Below, piece after piece: positions 50,328 through 62,385 of a DNA stretch of 64,000 nt. The notes beneath the pieces are model-generated. The model had not been told where the DNA came from, made no database searches, and was given only the letters and a program-made list of their open reading frames with translations. The translations under genes were made by a program, and so were the position numbers. The DNA comes from UBA11889 sp002313255 (GTDB lineage Bacteria > Pseudomonadota > Gammaproteobacteria > Pseudomonadales > Azotimanducaceae). The stretch spans positions 22,242-86,241 of the forward strand of contig CAJWQX010000003.1 in the NCBI GenBank assembly GCA_913045265.1. The letters run 5' to 3'. The number at the start of each line of letters is the position of its first letter. Position 1 is the stretch's first letter.

Positions 50328-51739
50328 CACATAAATTCCCGAGGGTCGGCCAAACGACCTGCTATGGCACTTGCTACAGCCGTTGCTGGACTGACCAAGT
50401 GCGTACGCCCCAGGTATCCTTGTCGCCCTTCGAAATTTCGATTCGAAGTCGACGCTGCCCGTTCCTCCGGATACAAACGATCCGCGTTCATCGCCAAACA
50501 CATTGAACACCCAGGATCACGCCATTCAAAACCCGCATCCGAAAAGATTTGGTCTAAACCCTCCTGCTCAGCCTCCGCCTTAACCAGCCCCGATCCTGGT
50601 ACCACGATCGCAGACTTCAACGCGGACGATATTTTCCGTCCTCGCACGAGATCTGCCGCTATCCGCAGATCTTCTATACGAGAATTCGTGCATGAACCAA
50701 TAAAGACGCGATCGAGGCGAAGTTCTGTCATCGGCGCGCCAGGTTCCAGGCCCATATACTTGAGTGCCCGGACGGCCATTTCCTCTTTCTCAGGATCATC
50801 AAAGATATCCGGCTCGGGAACAACGCCATCGATATCAACAACAAGCTCAGGGTTAGTTCCCCAAGATACCTGTGGTTTCAGTTCGTCAGCGTCCAATTCG
50901 AAAGATAGATCGAACTCCGCACCCGGGTCCGACACCAAACCACGCCAATACCGTTCCGCCCTTTCAAGAAGTTCTCCGTCTGGAGCAAACGGGCGACCCT
51001 CGAGATAACTTAGAGTCACGTCATCGACGGCCACTAAACCTGCTCGTGCACCCGCTTCAATCGACATGTTGCATACCGTCATCCGTCCTTCCATCGACAA
51101 CGACCGGATCGCGCTACCGGTATATTCGATCGTATGTCCCGTCGCTCCAGCGGTTCCCAACAACCGAATAATCGCGAGTACAATATCTTTCGCATACACG
51201 CCCTGTTGCAGCCTGCCCGTTACCTCGACACGCAGGTTCTGAGACCTCGTTTGAACCAAACACTGAGTCGCTAGTACGTGTTCGACTTCCGAAGTGCCAA
51301 TACCCTGGGCAAGCGCCCCGAACGCTCCGTGGGTCGACGTATGCGAATCACCACACACAATGGTCGTTCCAGGCAAGGTGGCCCCTTGTTCCGGGCCAAT
51401 CACGTGGACGATGCCTTGTCGCGGATCGGTCATGTCAAACTGTCGAATCCCAAAATCGTTACAGTTTCGATCTAACGTAATGATTTGTTCTCGAGCAATC
51501 GGGTCTTCGATTCCTTCAACTCCCGCCGCTCGATTCTGGGTCGGCACATTATGGTCTGGCGTGGCAAGGTTCGCGCCCAGTCGCCACGGCGACCTGCCCG
51601 TCAGCCTTAAGCCTTCAAACGCTTGCGGGGAAGTGACCTCGTGCAATAAGTGGTGGTCTATATACAAAATCGTCGCGCCATCGGACCTTTGTCCAACGAC
51701 GTGTGCATCCCATATTTTGTCGTAGAGGGTTTTAGTCAT
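50327..51739 (-). CDS. leuC: 3-isopropylmalate dehydratase large subunit
   Basis: Aconitase-like subunit converting 2- to 3-isopropylmalate. Cluster cysteines are in [13 protein letters not shown] and CSMCLAMN, with [14 protein letters not shown] earlier. 470 residues. GGGA stands before the ATG. It starts the leuC-leuD-leuB-asd string, 111 bp from the aroC stop. Confidence 0.96.
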   Translation of the reverse strand: MTKTLYDKIWDAHVVGQRSDGATILYIDHHLLHEVTSPQAFEGLRLTGRSPWRLGANLATPDHNVPTQNRAAGVEGIEDPIAREQIITLDRNCNDFGIRQFDMTDPRQGIVHVIGPEQGATLPGTTIVCGDSHTSTHGAFGALAQGIGTSEVEHVLATQCLVQTRSQNLRVEVTGRLQQGVYAKDIVLAIIRLLGTAGATGHTIEYTGSAIRSLSMEGRMTVCNMSIEAGARAGLVAVDDVTLSYLEGRPFAPDGELLERAERYWRGLVSDPGAEFDLSFELDADELKPQVSWGTNPELVVDIDGVVPEPDIFDDPEKEEMAVRALKYMGLEPGAPMTELRLDRVFIGSCTNSRIEDLRIAADLVRGRKISSALKSAIVVPGSGLVKAEAEQEGLDQIFSDAGFEWRDPGCSMCLAMNADRLYPEERAASTSNRNFEGRQGYLGRTHLVSPATAVASAIAGRLADPREFM

Positions 51740-51850
51740 GGTCCCGCTCTATACAACAACGAGCTTCCTTGTAATTCAAAAGGGGGGTTAAAACATTCTA
51801 CATAACCGGAACGTGTGTCGGGGGCTTCGTCGACGCTCAATTCACCAAGA

Positions 51851-52921
51851 TTACCGCGTTACATCCGCATTCTGTGCTCGATCTCGGAGCGCATGGTCCA
51901 TGAGCACTAGCGCGACCATCGCCTCCGCAATGGGTGTCGCACGAATCCCGACACACGGATCGTGGCGTCCAGTCGTGACCACCTCCACCTCGTTTCCCGC
52001 GCGATCGACGCTCTTACCAGGCCGGGTCAGGCTCGACGTTGGTTTCAGCGCAATGCTTACGACGATATCCTGTCCCGACGATATGCCACCAAGAATTCCA
52101 CCGGCATCATTGGAAAGGAAGCCCGACGTATCCATCTCATCTCGATGTTCACTGCCGCGTTGTTGAATCACTCCGAAGCCCGCGCCGAATTCAACGCCTT
52201 TAACGGCGTTGATGCTTACAAGCGCCGCCGCCAAATCCGCATCCAATTTGTCGAACACCGGCTCGCCAAGGCCCACGGGAATATTGCTTGCCATTACGTT
52301 GACTCTCGCACCAATCGAATCACCGTCGCGCCGGAGCCGTTCAATCAATTCGGCGATAGGGTCGATCATTTCTGGATCCGGGCAGAAAAACGGGTTCCCG
52401 TCGACCGTATCTAACGATTTTACTTCCGGCCGTATGGCGCCTATCTCCGCGAGGTAACCACGTATTTCAGTGCCAAAGGTCAAGCGGAGATATTTTTTTG
52501 CAATACCCGCCGCCGCAACTCGCATCGCGGTTTCCCGCGCCGACGCTCGGCCTCCACCACGATAATCTCGGTGGCCGTATTTTTTGTCATAAGTGAAGTC
52601 CGCATGGGATGGGCGGTATAGATCTTTGATCTGTCCATAATCTCTCGAACGTTGATCCGTGTTTTCGATCACTAAACCGATTGGAGTGCCCGTGGTTTTT
52701 CCCTCAAAAACGCCCGAGAGTATCTTTACTTGATCGTCTTCCTGGCGCTGCGTCGTGTATTTCGACTGGCCCGGGCGTCTCCGATCCAAGTCCCCTTGCA
52801 GATCCTCTTCACTAATTTCAAGACCGGGAGGGCAGCCGTCGACCACTGCACCCATCGCGAGTCCATGACTTTCGCCAAAGGTGGTGACCGTAAAAGTCTG
52901 TCCAAACGTATTGCCTGCCAT
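51851..52921 (-). CDS. aroC: Chorismate synthase
   Basis: FMN-dependent last step of the shikimate pathway. The [19 protein letters not shown]-terminus, RRPGQS block, [17 protein letters not shown] and RGSEHRDEM are family signatures. 356 residues. It lies 9 bp after prmB, an arrangement seen in Pseudomonas and others. Confidence 0.96.
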   Translation of the reverse strand: MAGNTFGQTFTVTTFGESHGLAMGAVVDGCPPGLEISEEDLQGDLDRRRPGQSKYTTQRQEDDQVKILSGVFEGKTTGTPIGLVIENTDQRSRDYGQIKDLYRPSHADFTYDKKYGHRDYRGGGRASARETAMRVAAAGIAKKYLRLTFGTEIRGYLAEIGAIRPEVKSLDTVDGNPFFCPDPEMIDPIAELIERLRRDGDSIGARVNVMASNIPVGLGEPVFDKLDADLAAALVSINAVKGVEFGAGFGVIQQRGSEHRDEMDTSGFLSNDAGGILGGISSGQDIVVSIALKPTSSLTRPGKSVDRAGNEVEVVTTGRHDPCVGIRATPIAEAMVALVLMDHALRDRAQNADVTR

Positions 52922-52930
52922 CCCGTCAGC

Positions 52931-53818
52931 TTACCGCAAGAATGTTTCCGCGTCGGCCACGAAAACGCCGAACCCCCCGTCCTCCCGTCGGACCGCATAC
53001 TCAAGTACCGGCCAAGTAATATCGTACGACGGAAACGCGTTCAAAAAGCCTGCTGTTGCGCTGCCGGTTTCGCCAACCAAAACCCCTTTGGGTGACATCC
53101 ACTTGCCAATCTCGCTAAGGATCGATCTCCAACACGCGAGCCCGTCATGGCCAGAGGCCAGACCCGCCCTTGGTTCATACGCATACTCTTCCGGCAGGTG
53201 CTCAAATTCGTCGGCCGAAACGTAGGGAGGATTGGCAATGATGACGTCGAAAACATTCGGCTCTAATTGATCAAACAAATCCGACCGAAGAATCTCAACA
53301 TTGTCGGACACACCATGTCGCAAAACATTCGATCTCGCCGACGACAACGCTCGCTCATCAATATCTATCAACGTGACGGAGGCTTCTGGAAATGCCAATG
53401 CCGCCATCACGCCGAGACATCCCGTCCCGCAACAGAGATCCATAATACGATCAGGAGGCTCTCTCAACCACGGTCGCAAATTAGTCTCGATGATTTCGCC
53501 GATTGGCGAGCGCGGTATCATCACGCCGCGTTCAACTTCGAACCATCGATTGAAGTACCAAGCCAACCCAGTCAGATACGCGACCGGTACCCGATCACCG
53601 AGACGAAGGGACACACAATCTTCTACGCACCGTTCAAACGCCTCATCAATCGAGTCGCTGACCCGTTGCATAAGAAGACCATGTACCAGCACCCAGGCTT
53701 CCATGTGCGCACTATCGGATCCGTGGCCATAATAGATATCCGAAGCCCGTTCTAACCGATTTGCAACATGCCGCACCAACGCCTCGGTCCCAGCGGGACT
53801 TCTATATTCTTCATTCAC
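52931..53818 (-). CDS. prmB: 50S ribosomal protein L3 glutamine methyltransferase
   Basis: N5-glutamine methyltransferase with the NPPY motif (IANPPYVSADE) and SAM motif LCCGTGCLGV. The GTG at 53818 gives 295 residues, aligning with E. coli PrmB up to IYYGHG; the longer frame to 53896 runs into the upstream gene. It overlaps that gene by 8 bp. The C-terminal EPRAGLASGHDGL block marks PrmB against PrmC. Confidence 0.93.
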   Translation of the reverse strand: MNEEYRSPAGTEALVRHVANRLERASDIYYGHGSDSAHMEAWVLVHGLLMQRVSDSIDEAFERCVEDCVSLRLGDRVPVAYLTGLAWYFNRWFEVERGVMIPRSPIGEIIETNLRPWLREPPDRIMDLCCGTGCLGVMAALAFPEASVTLIDIDERALSSARSNVLRHGVSDNVEILRSDLFDQLEPNVFDVIIANPPYVSADEFEHLPEEYAYEPRAGLASGHDGLACWRSILSEIGKWMSPKGVLVGETGSATAGFLNAFPSYDITWPVLEYAVRREDGGFGVFVADAETFLR

Positions 53819-54716
53819 TCCGGAGACGGCTTGGAAGCACAAGCTCAAGTCTTGAGTCGGTTGATTCTTCCGTTGGTGCCATCGGACCCGTGCCAAACGG
53901 TATCGTAGTCACACCGCTAACTTCTGCGATTCGTTCTGCCGCAAGTTCGGCGCACTCCTCTGATCGTTCAAGAAGCTTGTCGACTTTCATGGATCCATAC
54001 AGGTGACAGACCACATAAACTTGTTGTCCAGCGAAACTCGTCAGCGATTCCGCCAGTACATCCAATTGTTCGAGCTGATTTTCGTCCAACGCACCTTGCC
54101 CGTTTGGGACAATCCCATCGATTCGAACGAATCCGCGTTTTGCTAACCGCTCGGCAATATTGCGATTCCCGTCAAAATCAAAGCGCGCACCCGTTAAGAT
54201 CTGCTCGACGTGGACATAGATTCGTTTGTTCCCGCGTTCGACGAGATAAACCGCGACCAACGATTGCTGCTCATCCGCTGTGAATGTCGCCGCAAGGTAA
54301 TATTGATTCCTATTTGGGGCAGTCATCAGGCGTATTCCAAAAACGTCGTTCGCCCAAATTGAAGAGCGTCCGCAAGCGGGACCATGACACCGGAATAGGA
54401 CCTTGTCGGCCGTCCGACGCATTTGCTTTTCGTAATGTTCAAGCACCTCGGCCAGTTGAAAACCAGGAGGAATCTGGTAAGTGACGCGAATTTTCTCGCC
54501 CTCAACACGGATCGCATGTTCGAACCGAACTTCTTGACCCATCTTGTCAACCGGACCGACAATAAATTCGTGGGGTCGTGATTCTTCGGCCGCTTCGAAC
54601 AACACTATCCACGACCGAGGAAACCGATCGACCCCACGAACATCAAAAGATTCCGGGACATCTACATTCGCCAACGTGGACACGGCGAAAACAATTACGA
54701 GCGGCGACCATTTCAA
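53811..54716 (-). CDS. DUF4892-like secreted protein with OmpA-like tail
   Basis: A 301-residue protein with an N-terminal signal-type segment (MKWSPLVIVFAVSTLA), an unassigned middle similar to DUF4892, and a C-terminal block (GQQVYVVCHLYGS...LLERSEECAELAAERI) like a degenerate OmpA peptidoglycan-binding domain. It starts at a TTG at 54716 overlapping the gpsA stop as TTGA; a TTG at 54731 is the alternative. Periplasmic location is inferred. Function is unknown. Confidence 0.7.
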   Translation of the reverse strand: MKWSPLVIVFAVSTLANVDVPESFDVRGVDRFPRSWIVLFEAAEESRPHEFIVGPVDKMGQEVRFEHAIRVEGEKIRVTYQIPPGFQLAEVLEHYEKQMRRTADKVLFRCHGPACGRSSIWANDVFGIRLMTAPNRNQYYLAATFTADEQQSLVAVYLVERGNKRIYVHVEQILTGARFDFDGNRNIAERLAKRGFVRIDGIVPNGQGALDENQLEQLDVLAESLTSFAGQQVYVVCHLYGSMKVDKLLERSEECAELAAERIAEVSGVTTIPFGTGPMAPTEESTDSRLELVLPSRLRSE

Positions 54717-55738
54717 TTTGTCGTGCCCCAAGTCGTTGGCTTCGCGAACTCAACGTCAAGTTGCTGCTCACCCGTCATCAATCCATTGATGACTTCATCC
54801 ATGGACCCGTGTTCGAACAATACACGGAAGAGAGCTTCGGCTAACGGCATGTTTACACCCAACTTTTCGCGTTTTTGATGCACGACGTGCAACGTGTTGA
54901 CGCCTTCCGCTAACTTACCCAACTCATCCATCGCTTCGTGAAGCGACAGACCACCCGCGATCCGGAATCCCAATTGATAATTCCGAGAAAGTGGTGACGT
55001 GCACGTCACCATCAGATCGCCAACGCCCGCCAACCCCAAAAACGTATGGGGATTGGCACCCATCGATTCGGCGAATCGGCTCATCTCCGCTAGACCTCTC
55101 GTAATCAGCATCGCGATTGTGTTTTGACCAACTTCAAGTCGAGCGGCCATTCCGCAAACGATCGCATAAATATTCTTGAGCGCACCACCCAACTCGACAC
55201 CATAGATATCTTCGCTCGAATAGACGCGAAAGGTATCGCTCGCAAATACCATCTGAACACACTGACACAGCTTAGGGTCGCGACTAGCGACAACGGTTCC
55301 CGTGAAGTGTCCACCCGCTATTTCTTCAGCGATATTGGGGCCACTAATGACTCCAATTCGCCGACCCGGTAATTCTTCCTCTAAGATCTGACTCATCAAT
55401 TTAAAATTCGGAGCCTCCACGCCTTTCGTCCCGCTAACGATGTACGTCCCTTTGGTGACAAAAGGAGCCAACTCGATCGACATTTCTCTAAAGGAGGCGC
55501 TTGGAACTGTGACAAATAGTAACTCGCTTTCGGACACAGCCAACTGAAGATCCAGGGTGGGTGTAACTTTCTCCTCAAGCGGATAACCACGCAGATAGCG
55601 GCGATTCTCGCCGTACTTTTCGATCTCCGCAAATTGTTGCGGATCACGCATCCACAAATACGCTGGCACACCGTTCCCAGAAACAATATTCGCAATGGCC
55701 GTGCCGAAGTTACCCGATCCAATTATCGCTACTTGCAA
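54713..55738 (-). CDS. gpsA: Glycerol-3-phosphate dehydrogenase [NAD(P)+]
   Basis: Makes sn-glycerol-3-phosphate for phospholipids. IGSGNFGTAIA nucleotide-binding loop, SGPNIAEEIA and ALKNIYAIVCGMA with the catalytic Lys are visible. 341 residues. The start is a TTG at 55738 after AAGG, 9 bp from the htpG stop. The order htpG-gpsA is not the enterobacterial one. Confidence 0.94.
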   Translation of the reverse strand: MQVAIIGSGNFGTAIANIVSGNGVPAYLWMRDPQQFAEIEKYGENRRYLRGYPLEEKVTPTLDLQLAVSESELLFVTVPSASFREMSIELAPFVTKGTYIVSGTKGVEAPNFKLMSQILEEELPGRRIGVISGPNIAEEIAGGHFTGTVVASRDPKLCQCVQMVFASDTFRVYSSEDIYGVELGGALKNIYAIVCGMAARLEVGQNTIAMLITRGLAEMSRFAESMGANPHTFLGLAGVGDLMVTCTSPLSRNYQLGFRIAGGLSLHEAMDELGKLAEGVNTLHVVHQKREKLGVNMPLAEALFRVLFEHGSMDEVINGLMTGEQQLDVEFAKPTTWGTTN

Positions 55739-55747
55739 GTTACTACC

Positions 55748-57589
55748 TTATTCCAAGAGATTCAGGAGAAGGCGATTAATACGATGCACGTATTCGCCGG
55801 GCTCAAGCAATACGGTCCCATCCGCCAGCGAGGCCTGATCAAAGAGAATCAGAACCATGTCGCTAAATCTATCTTCGTCAGATTCGGTGTCCAATCGTTG
55901 GACCAGAGGATGGTCGCCGTTAATCTCAAAGTGCGGTTTGGAGTTTGGTACTGATTGACCCGTGGTCTCCATGATACGGCGCATTTGATGTCCAACATCG
56001 TCGTCGCCAAGGACAAGGCACGACGCCGAATCGGTGAGTCTGGTCGACCGCCGCACGGATTCGACCTTCTCTCCCAACACCTCCTGAATCCGCTGGACTA
56101 GAGAATCGTCATCCAAATTCTCAGGCTTCTCCAGCTCAGGTAGATCGAGTTCACCGCGCATAACGTCTTGAAACGACCAACCATCGAACTCCGTTAGAAA
56201 CGACATCAGCCATTCGTCGACTCGGTCCGACAACAACAACACTTCAACTTTCTGCTGTTTAAATACTTCGAGATGCGGGCTTTGGCGCGCCGTCGTGAGA
56301 TTGTCGCCCAACACATAGTAGATCGTTTTTTGTGCCGCTTTGGCTCGATCCTTATACATCGCAAGCGAAATACGCTGGTCTGAGGACTCGTCCGCCGTCG
56401 ACGTAAAGCGCATGAGCTTAAGTAGGAGATCACGGTTGGCTGCATCTTCTCCAGCCCCTTCCTTAAGCACTTGTCCAAACTCGTCCCAAAATACACCATA
56501 CTTCTCCCGATCCTCTTCCGCCATTTTGCCCAGCATGTCGAGCACCCGCTTGGTTAGCGCGTTCCTAATCGAAAGCACATGCTCTGAATGTTGCAACAAT
56601 TCACGCGATACATTGAGTGGCAGGTCATTGGAGTCAACGACGCCGCGGATGAAGCGAAGGTATAGCGGCAAGAATTGATCCGCCTCATCCATAATGAAGA
56701 CCCGCTGCACATAGAGTTTGAGCCCTCTCGGTAACTCGCGATTCCATAAATCGAATGGCGCACGCGCGGGCACGTAGAGCAAACTCGTATACTCAAGCTT
56801 GCCTTCGACTCGATTATGCGACCACGTGGTGGGGTCTTCAAAATCATGAGAGATGTGTTTGTAGAACTCCTGATACTCGGTATCTGAAACCTCAGATCGA
56901 GATCGGGCCCAAAGCGCTTTGGCGGAATTGACGACCTCCGTTTCGTCACTCGCTTCGTCGTCGCCTTTTGGCATTTCCACCGGTATACCAATGTGATCAC
57001 TGTATCGCCGGACAATATTTCGTAACCTGAACCCATCGGCGAATTCCAACGCATCCTGTTTTAACTTGAGCTCCACGCGCGTGCCACGGCTTGTGTCCAC
57101 CTGGTCAACAACGAAGTCGTCTTCGCCACTGGATTTCCAACTCGTCCCCCGCTCTTCTCCAGCTTTCTGGGTAAGCACCTGGACCTCATCGGCAACAATG
57201 AACGCGCTATAAAAACCAACACCGAACTGGCCAATTAATGTCGAATCTTGCTGCTGATCACCGGTAAGGTTGGCGAAAAATTCTTCAGTGCCGGAGCGGG
57301 CAATAGTGCCTAGATTCTCGATGACTTCCTGTCTGGACATACCGATGCCATTGTCTTCTACCGCCAGCGTTCCCGCGTCCTTGTCGAATTCAATCAAAAT
57401 TCGGTAGTCCGGATCTGTCTCGGATAGCTCCGGTCGTTCCAACGCTTCGAACCGCAACCGGTCGATTGCGTCCGACGCGTTAGATATCAACTCCCGCAAA
57501 AAGATTTCCTTGTTCGAGTACAGGGAATTGATCATCAGTTGCAGTAACTTCCGCGCCTCGGTTTGAAAGCCATGTGTTTCCGCTGTCAT
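55748..57589 (-). CDS. htpG: Chaperone HtpG (Hsp90)
   Basis: ATP-dependent Hsp90 chaperone, 613 residues (E. coli 624). N-domain motifs: [31 protein letters not shown] and [11 protein letters not shown]; middle-domain Arg region and C-terminal dimerisation region follow. It starts only 3 bp after sucD with a GGAG site, so it is likely read in part from the suc transcript. A heat-shock promoter was not identified. Confidence 0.96.
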   Translation of the reverse strand: MTAETHGFQTEARKLLQLMINSLYSNKEIFLRELISNASDAIDRLRFEALERPELSETDPDYRILIEFDKDAGTLAVEDNGIGMSRQEVIENLGTIARSGTEEFFANLTGDQQQDSTLIGQFGVGFYSAFIVADEVQVLTQKAGEERGTSWKSSGEDDFVVDQVDTSRGTRVELKLKQDALEFADGFRLRNIVRRYSDHIGIPVEMPKGDDEASDETEVVNSAKALWARSRSEVSDTEYQEFYKHISHDFEDPTTWSHNRVEGKLEYTSLLYVPARAPFDLWNRELPRGLKLYVQRVFIMDEADQFLPLYLRFIRGVVDSNDLPLNVSRELLQHSEHVLSIRNALTKRVLDMLGKMAEEDREKYGVFWDEFGQVLKEGAGEDAANRDLLLKLMRFTSTADESSDQRISLAMYKDRAKAAQKTIYYVLGDNLTTARQSPHLEVFKQQKVEVLLLSDRVDEWLMSFLTEFDGWSFQDVMRGELDLPELEKPENLDDDSLVQRIQEVLGEKVESVRRSTRLTDSASCLVLGDDDVGHQMRRIMETTGQSVPNSKPHFEINGDHPLVQRLDTESDEDRFSDMVLILFDQASLADGTVLLEPGEYVHRINRLLLNLLE

Positions 57590-57592
57590 CGC

Positions 57593-58468
57593 CTACTCCC
57601 AGCCCGTAACTTCTGCCAACGCCTCGCCAATATCGGCCAGACTCTTCACTGTTCGAACTCCCGCCGCCTCTAACGCGGTGAATTTCTCGTGCGCAGTCCC
57701 CTTTCCGCCAGCGATAATCGCGCCCGCATGCCCCATTCGTTTACCAGGCGGTGCGGTTACACCTGCGATATATGCGACCACCGGTTTTCGCACCTCCGTT
57801 TTGATAAATTCAGCAGCTTCCTCCTCGGCCGTACCTCCAATTTCTCCAACCATAACGACGGCTTCGGTAGCATCGTCTTGCTGGAAAAGACCCAATACAT
57901 CAACGAAGTGCGTTCCCGGTATGGGGTCACCACCGATTCCCACGCACGTTGTCTGTCCATAGCCCTTGTCCGTCGTTTGCTTGACCGCTTCATAAGTCAG
58001 CGTCCCCGAACGCGATACAACGCCGACTTTGCCAGGCAAATGGATGTCGCCTGGCATGATGCCAATTTTGCACTCGCCGGGCGTGATTACACCGGGACAA
58101 TTGGGACCAATCAGTCGAGCCCCCGCGATCCCAATACAGGCTTTAACCTCGAGCATATCGAGTGTGGGAATGCCTTCGGTAATACATACGATTAACTCGA
58201 TGCCCGCGTCGATAGCTTCCAGTATCGAATCTTTGCAGTACGCGGCAGGGACATAAATTACCGTTGCGTTTGCATTGGTCTCTTCCACGGCCACGCGAAC
58301 GCTATCGAAAACGGGCAAGCCCAGATGGTAGCTACCACCTTTACCAGGCGTCACACCGCCAACCAACTGAGTCCCGTACGCAAGGGCTTGTTCAGAATGC
58401 AACGTTCCCTGAGACCCCGTAAAACCCTGACAAATCACTCGGGTCGCACGGTTGACCAAGATGCTCAT
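57593..58468 (-). CDS. sucD: Succinyl-CoA synthetase alpha subunit
   Basis: Binds CoA and carries the phosphorylated active-site His in RMGHAGAII (about residue 247). N-terminal [13 protein letters not shown] is the CoA fold. 291 residues. Its ATG overlaps the sucC stop (ATGA). Confidence 0.96.
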   Translation of the reverse strand: MSILVNRATRVICQGFTGSQGTLHSEQALAYGTQLVGGVTPGKGGSYHLGLPVFDSVRVAVEETNANATVIYVPAAYCKDSILEAIDAGIELIVCITEGIPTLDMLEVKACIGIAGARLIGPNCPGVITPGECKIGIMPGDIHLPGKVGVVSRSGTLTYEAVKQTTDKGYGQTTCVGIGGDPIPGTHFVDVLGLFQQDDATEAVVMVGEIGGTAEEEAAEFIKTEVRKPVVAYIAGVTAPPGKRMGHAGAIIAGGKGTAHEKFTALEAAGVRTVKSLADIGEALAEVTGWE

Positions 58469-59634
58469 GCCGAACCTCCCGCAGCCGAAATCGCTTTTTC
58501 AGCGGCGTCCACCAGTGAGCTGGCGGCAATGAGATTAAGTCCGCTCGCGGCCAGTCTGTCGGATCCTCGATCGGCACTATTCCCTTCGAATCTCACCACC
58601 ACGGGAACGCCAACACCTATCTCTTCAATCGCCGCAATGATCCCTTCCGCAATGGTTGCACAAGAAACGATGCCACCAAAAATGTTGATAAGGACGGCAC
58701 GAACATTGGTGTCGGAAAGAATAATCTTGAACGCCTCAGCGACGGCCTCTTGACTAGCCCCTCCGCCAACATCGAGGAAGTTCGCTGGATTTCCACCGTG
58801 CAACTTGACCAAATCCATGGTACCCATCGCAAGACCCGCGCCGTTGACCATGCACCCGATGTCGCCATCCAAAGCGACGTAGTTGAGCCCGAAGGCGTCG
58901 GCCTGGACTTCCCGCGCATCCTCCTGCGAGATATCTCGCATCGAACGAAGACCGTCTTGGCGGTATAACGCGTTGCCGTCCACATTAATCTTCGCGTCCA
59001 GGCAGTGGACATCGCCCGCGTCGGTAATCACCAATGGATTGATTTCAACCAACGAGCAATCTAATTTAATAAATAAATTCATTAAATTGTTGAATAAATT
59101 AGTAAATTGACTTACTTGATTTCCTTCCATACCCAGCTGAAATGCCATATCCCTACCCTGAAACGACTGCGCTCCAACGAATGGGTCGATAGGGACGCGG
59201 AAAATCTTCTCGGGGGTTTCTTCGGCCACCTTCTCAATTTCGACTCCACCATCCTTGGAGGCCATCACAACAATGCGGCTACTGCTCCGGTCGATCACGG
59301 CCCCTAGATACAACTCCCGTTCGATGCCTGTGCGAGCCTCGATGTAGATTTGGTTCACAGGCTGCCCATCCTCATCTGTTTGCACCGTAACTAGTCGCGT
59401 GCCGAGCCATCGTTCTGCGAACGAACGCACTTCGTCGGTTGAATCCACGAGCTGGACACCCCCAGCATTACCACGACCGCCCGCGTGGACTTGCACCTTA
59501 CAGACCCACGCCGTACCCCCGATACGTTCTGCTGCAGCGACAGCCTCGTCCGGTGTGTCAACCGCATACCCAACCGAAACGGGTAATCCATAATCGGCAA
59601 AAAGACGCTTCGCCTGGTACTCGTGAAGATTCAT
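58465..59634 (-). CDS. sucC: Succinyl-CoA synthetase beta subunit
   Basis: ATP-grasp subunit coupling succinyl-CoA to nucleoside triphosphate formation. [19 protein letters not shown] and [16 protein letters not shown] are diagnostic. I start at the ATG at 59634; the ORF to 59661 adds nine unrelated residues. The site GGGGG sits in the loop of a 5-bp hairpin (59642-59655). It contains a strongly AT-rich patch (59061-59110). 389 residues. Confidence 0.95.
   Translation of the reverse strand: MNLHEYQAKRLFADYGLPVSVGYAVDTPDEAVAAAERIGGTAWVCKVQVHAGGRGNAGGVQLVDSTDEVRSFAERWLGTRLVTVQTDEDGQPVNQIYIEARTGIERELYLGAVIDRSSSRIVVMASKDGGVEIEKVAEETPEKIFRVPIDPFVGAQSFQGRDMAFQLGMEGNQVSQFTNLFNNLMNLFIKLDCSLVEINPLVITDAGDVHCLDAKINVDGNALYRQDGLRSMRDISQEDAREVQADAFGLNYVALDGDIGCMVNGAGLAMGTMDLVKLHGGNPANFLDVGGGASQEAVAEAFKIILSDTNVRAVLINIFGGIVSCATIAEGIIAAIEEIGVGVPVVVRFEGNSADRGSDRLAASGLNLIAASSLVDAAEKAISAAGGSA
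59061..59110 (-). other. AT-rich, repetitive island inside sucC
   Basis: 6 G/C of 50 bases. On the minus strand the codons repeat AATTTA-like units, encoding [16 protein letters not shown]-tract pentamers AAATT recur at spacings of 9, 12 and 8 bp. The reading frame is intact. Confidence 0.75.
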
Positions 59635-59689
59635 TGAATGTTGTTCCCCCGAACATGCCACGCCTTAAACGGACGCTACACAACTCCCA

Positions 59690-62345
<2,656 letters not shown>

Positions 62346-62385
62346 ACTAACTTTCCGTGGATGAGCCGCGTTGGCGCACTCATCG

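Noticed and set aside
50328..50510. leuD frame extended upstream by 61 residues
   Set aside because: These codons overlap the functional C-terminus of leuC; leuD homology starts at the ATG at 50327.
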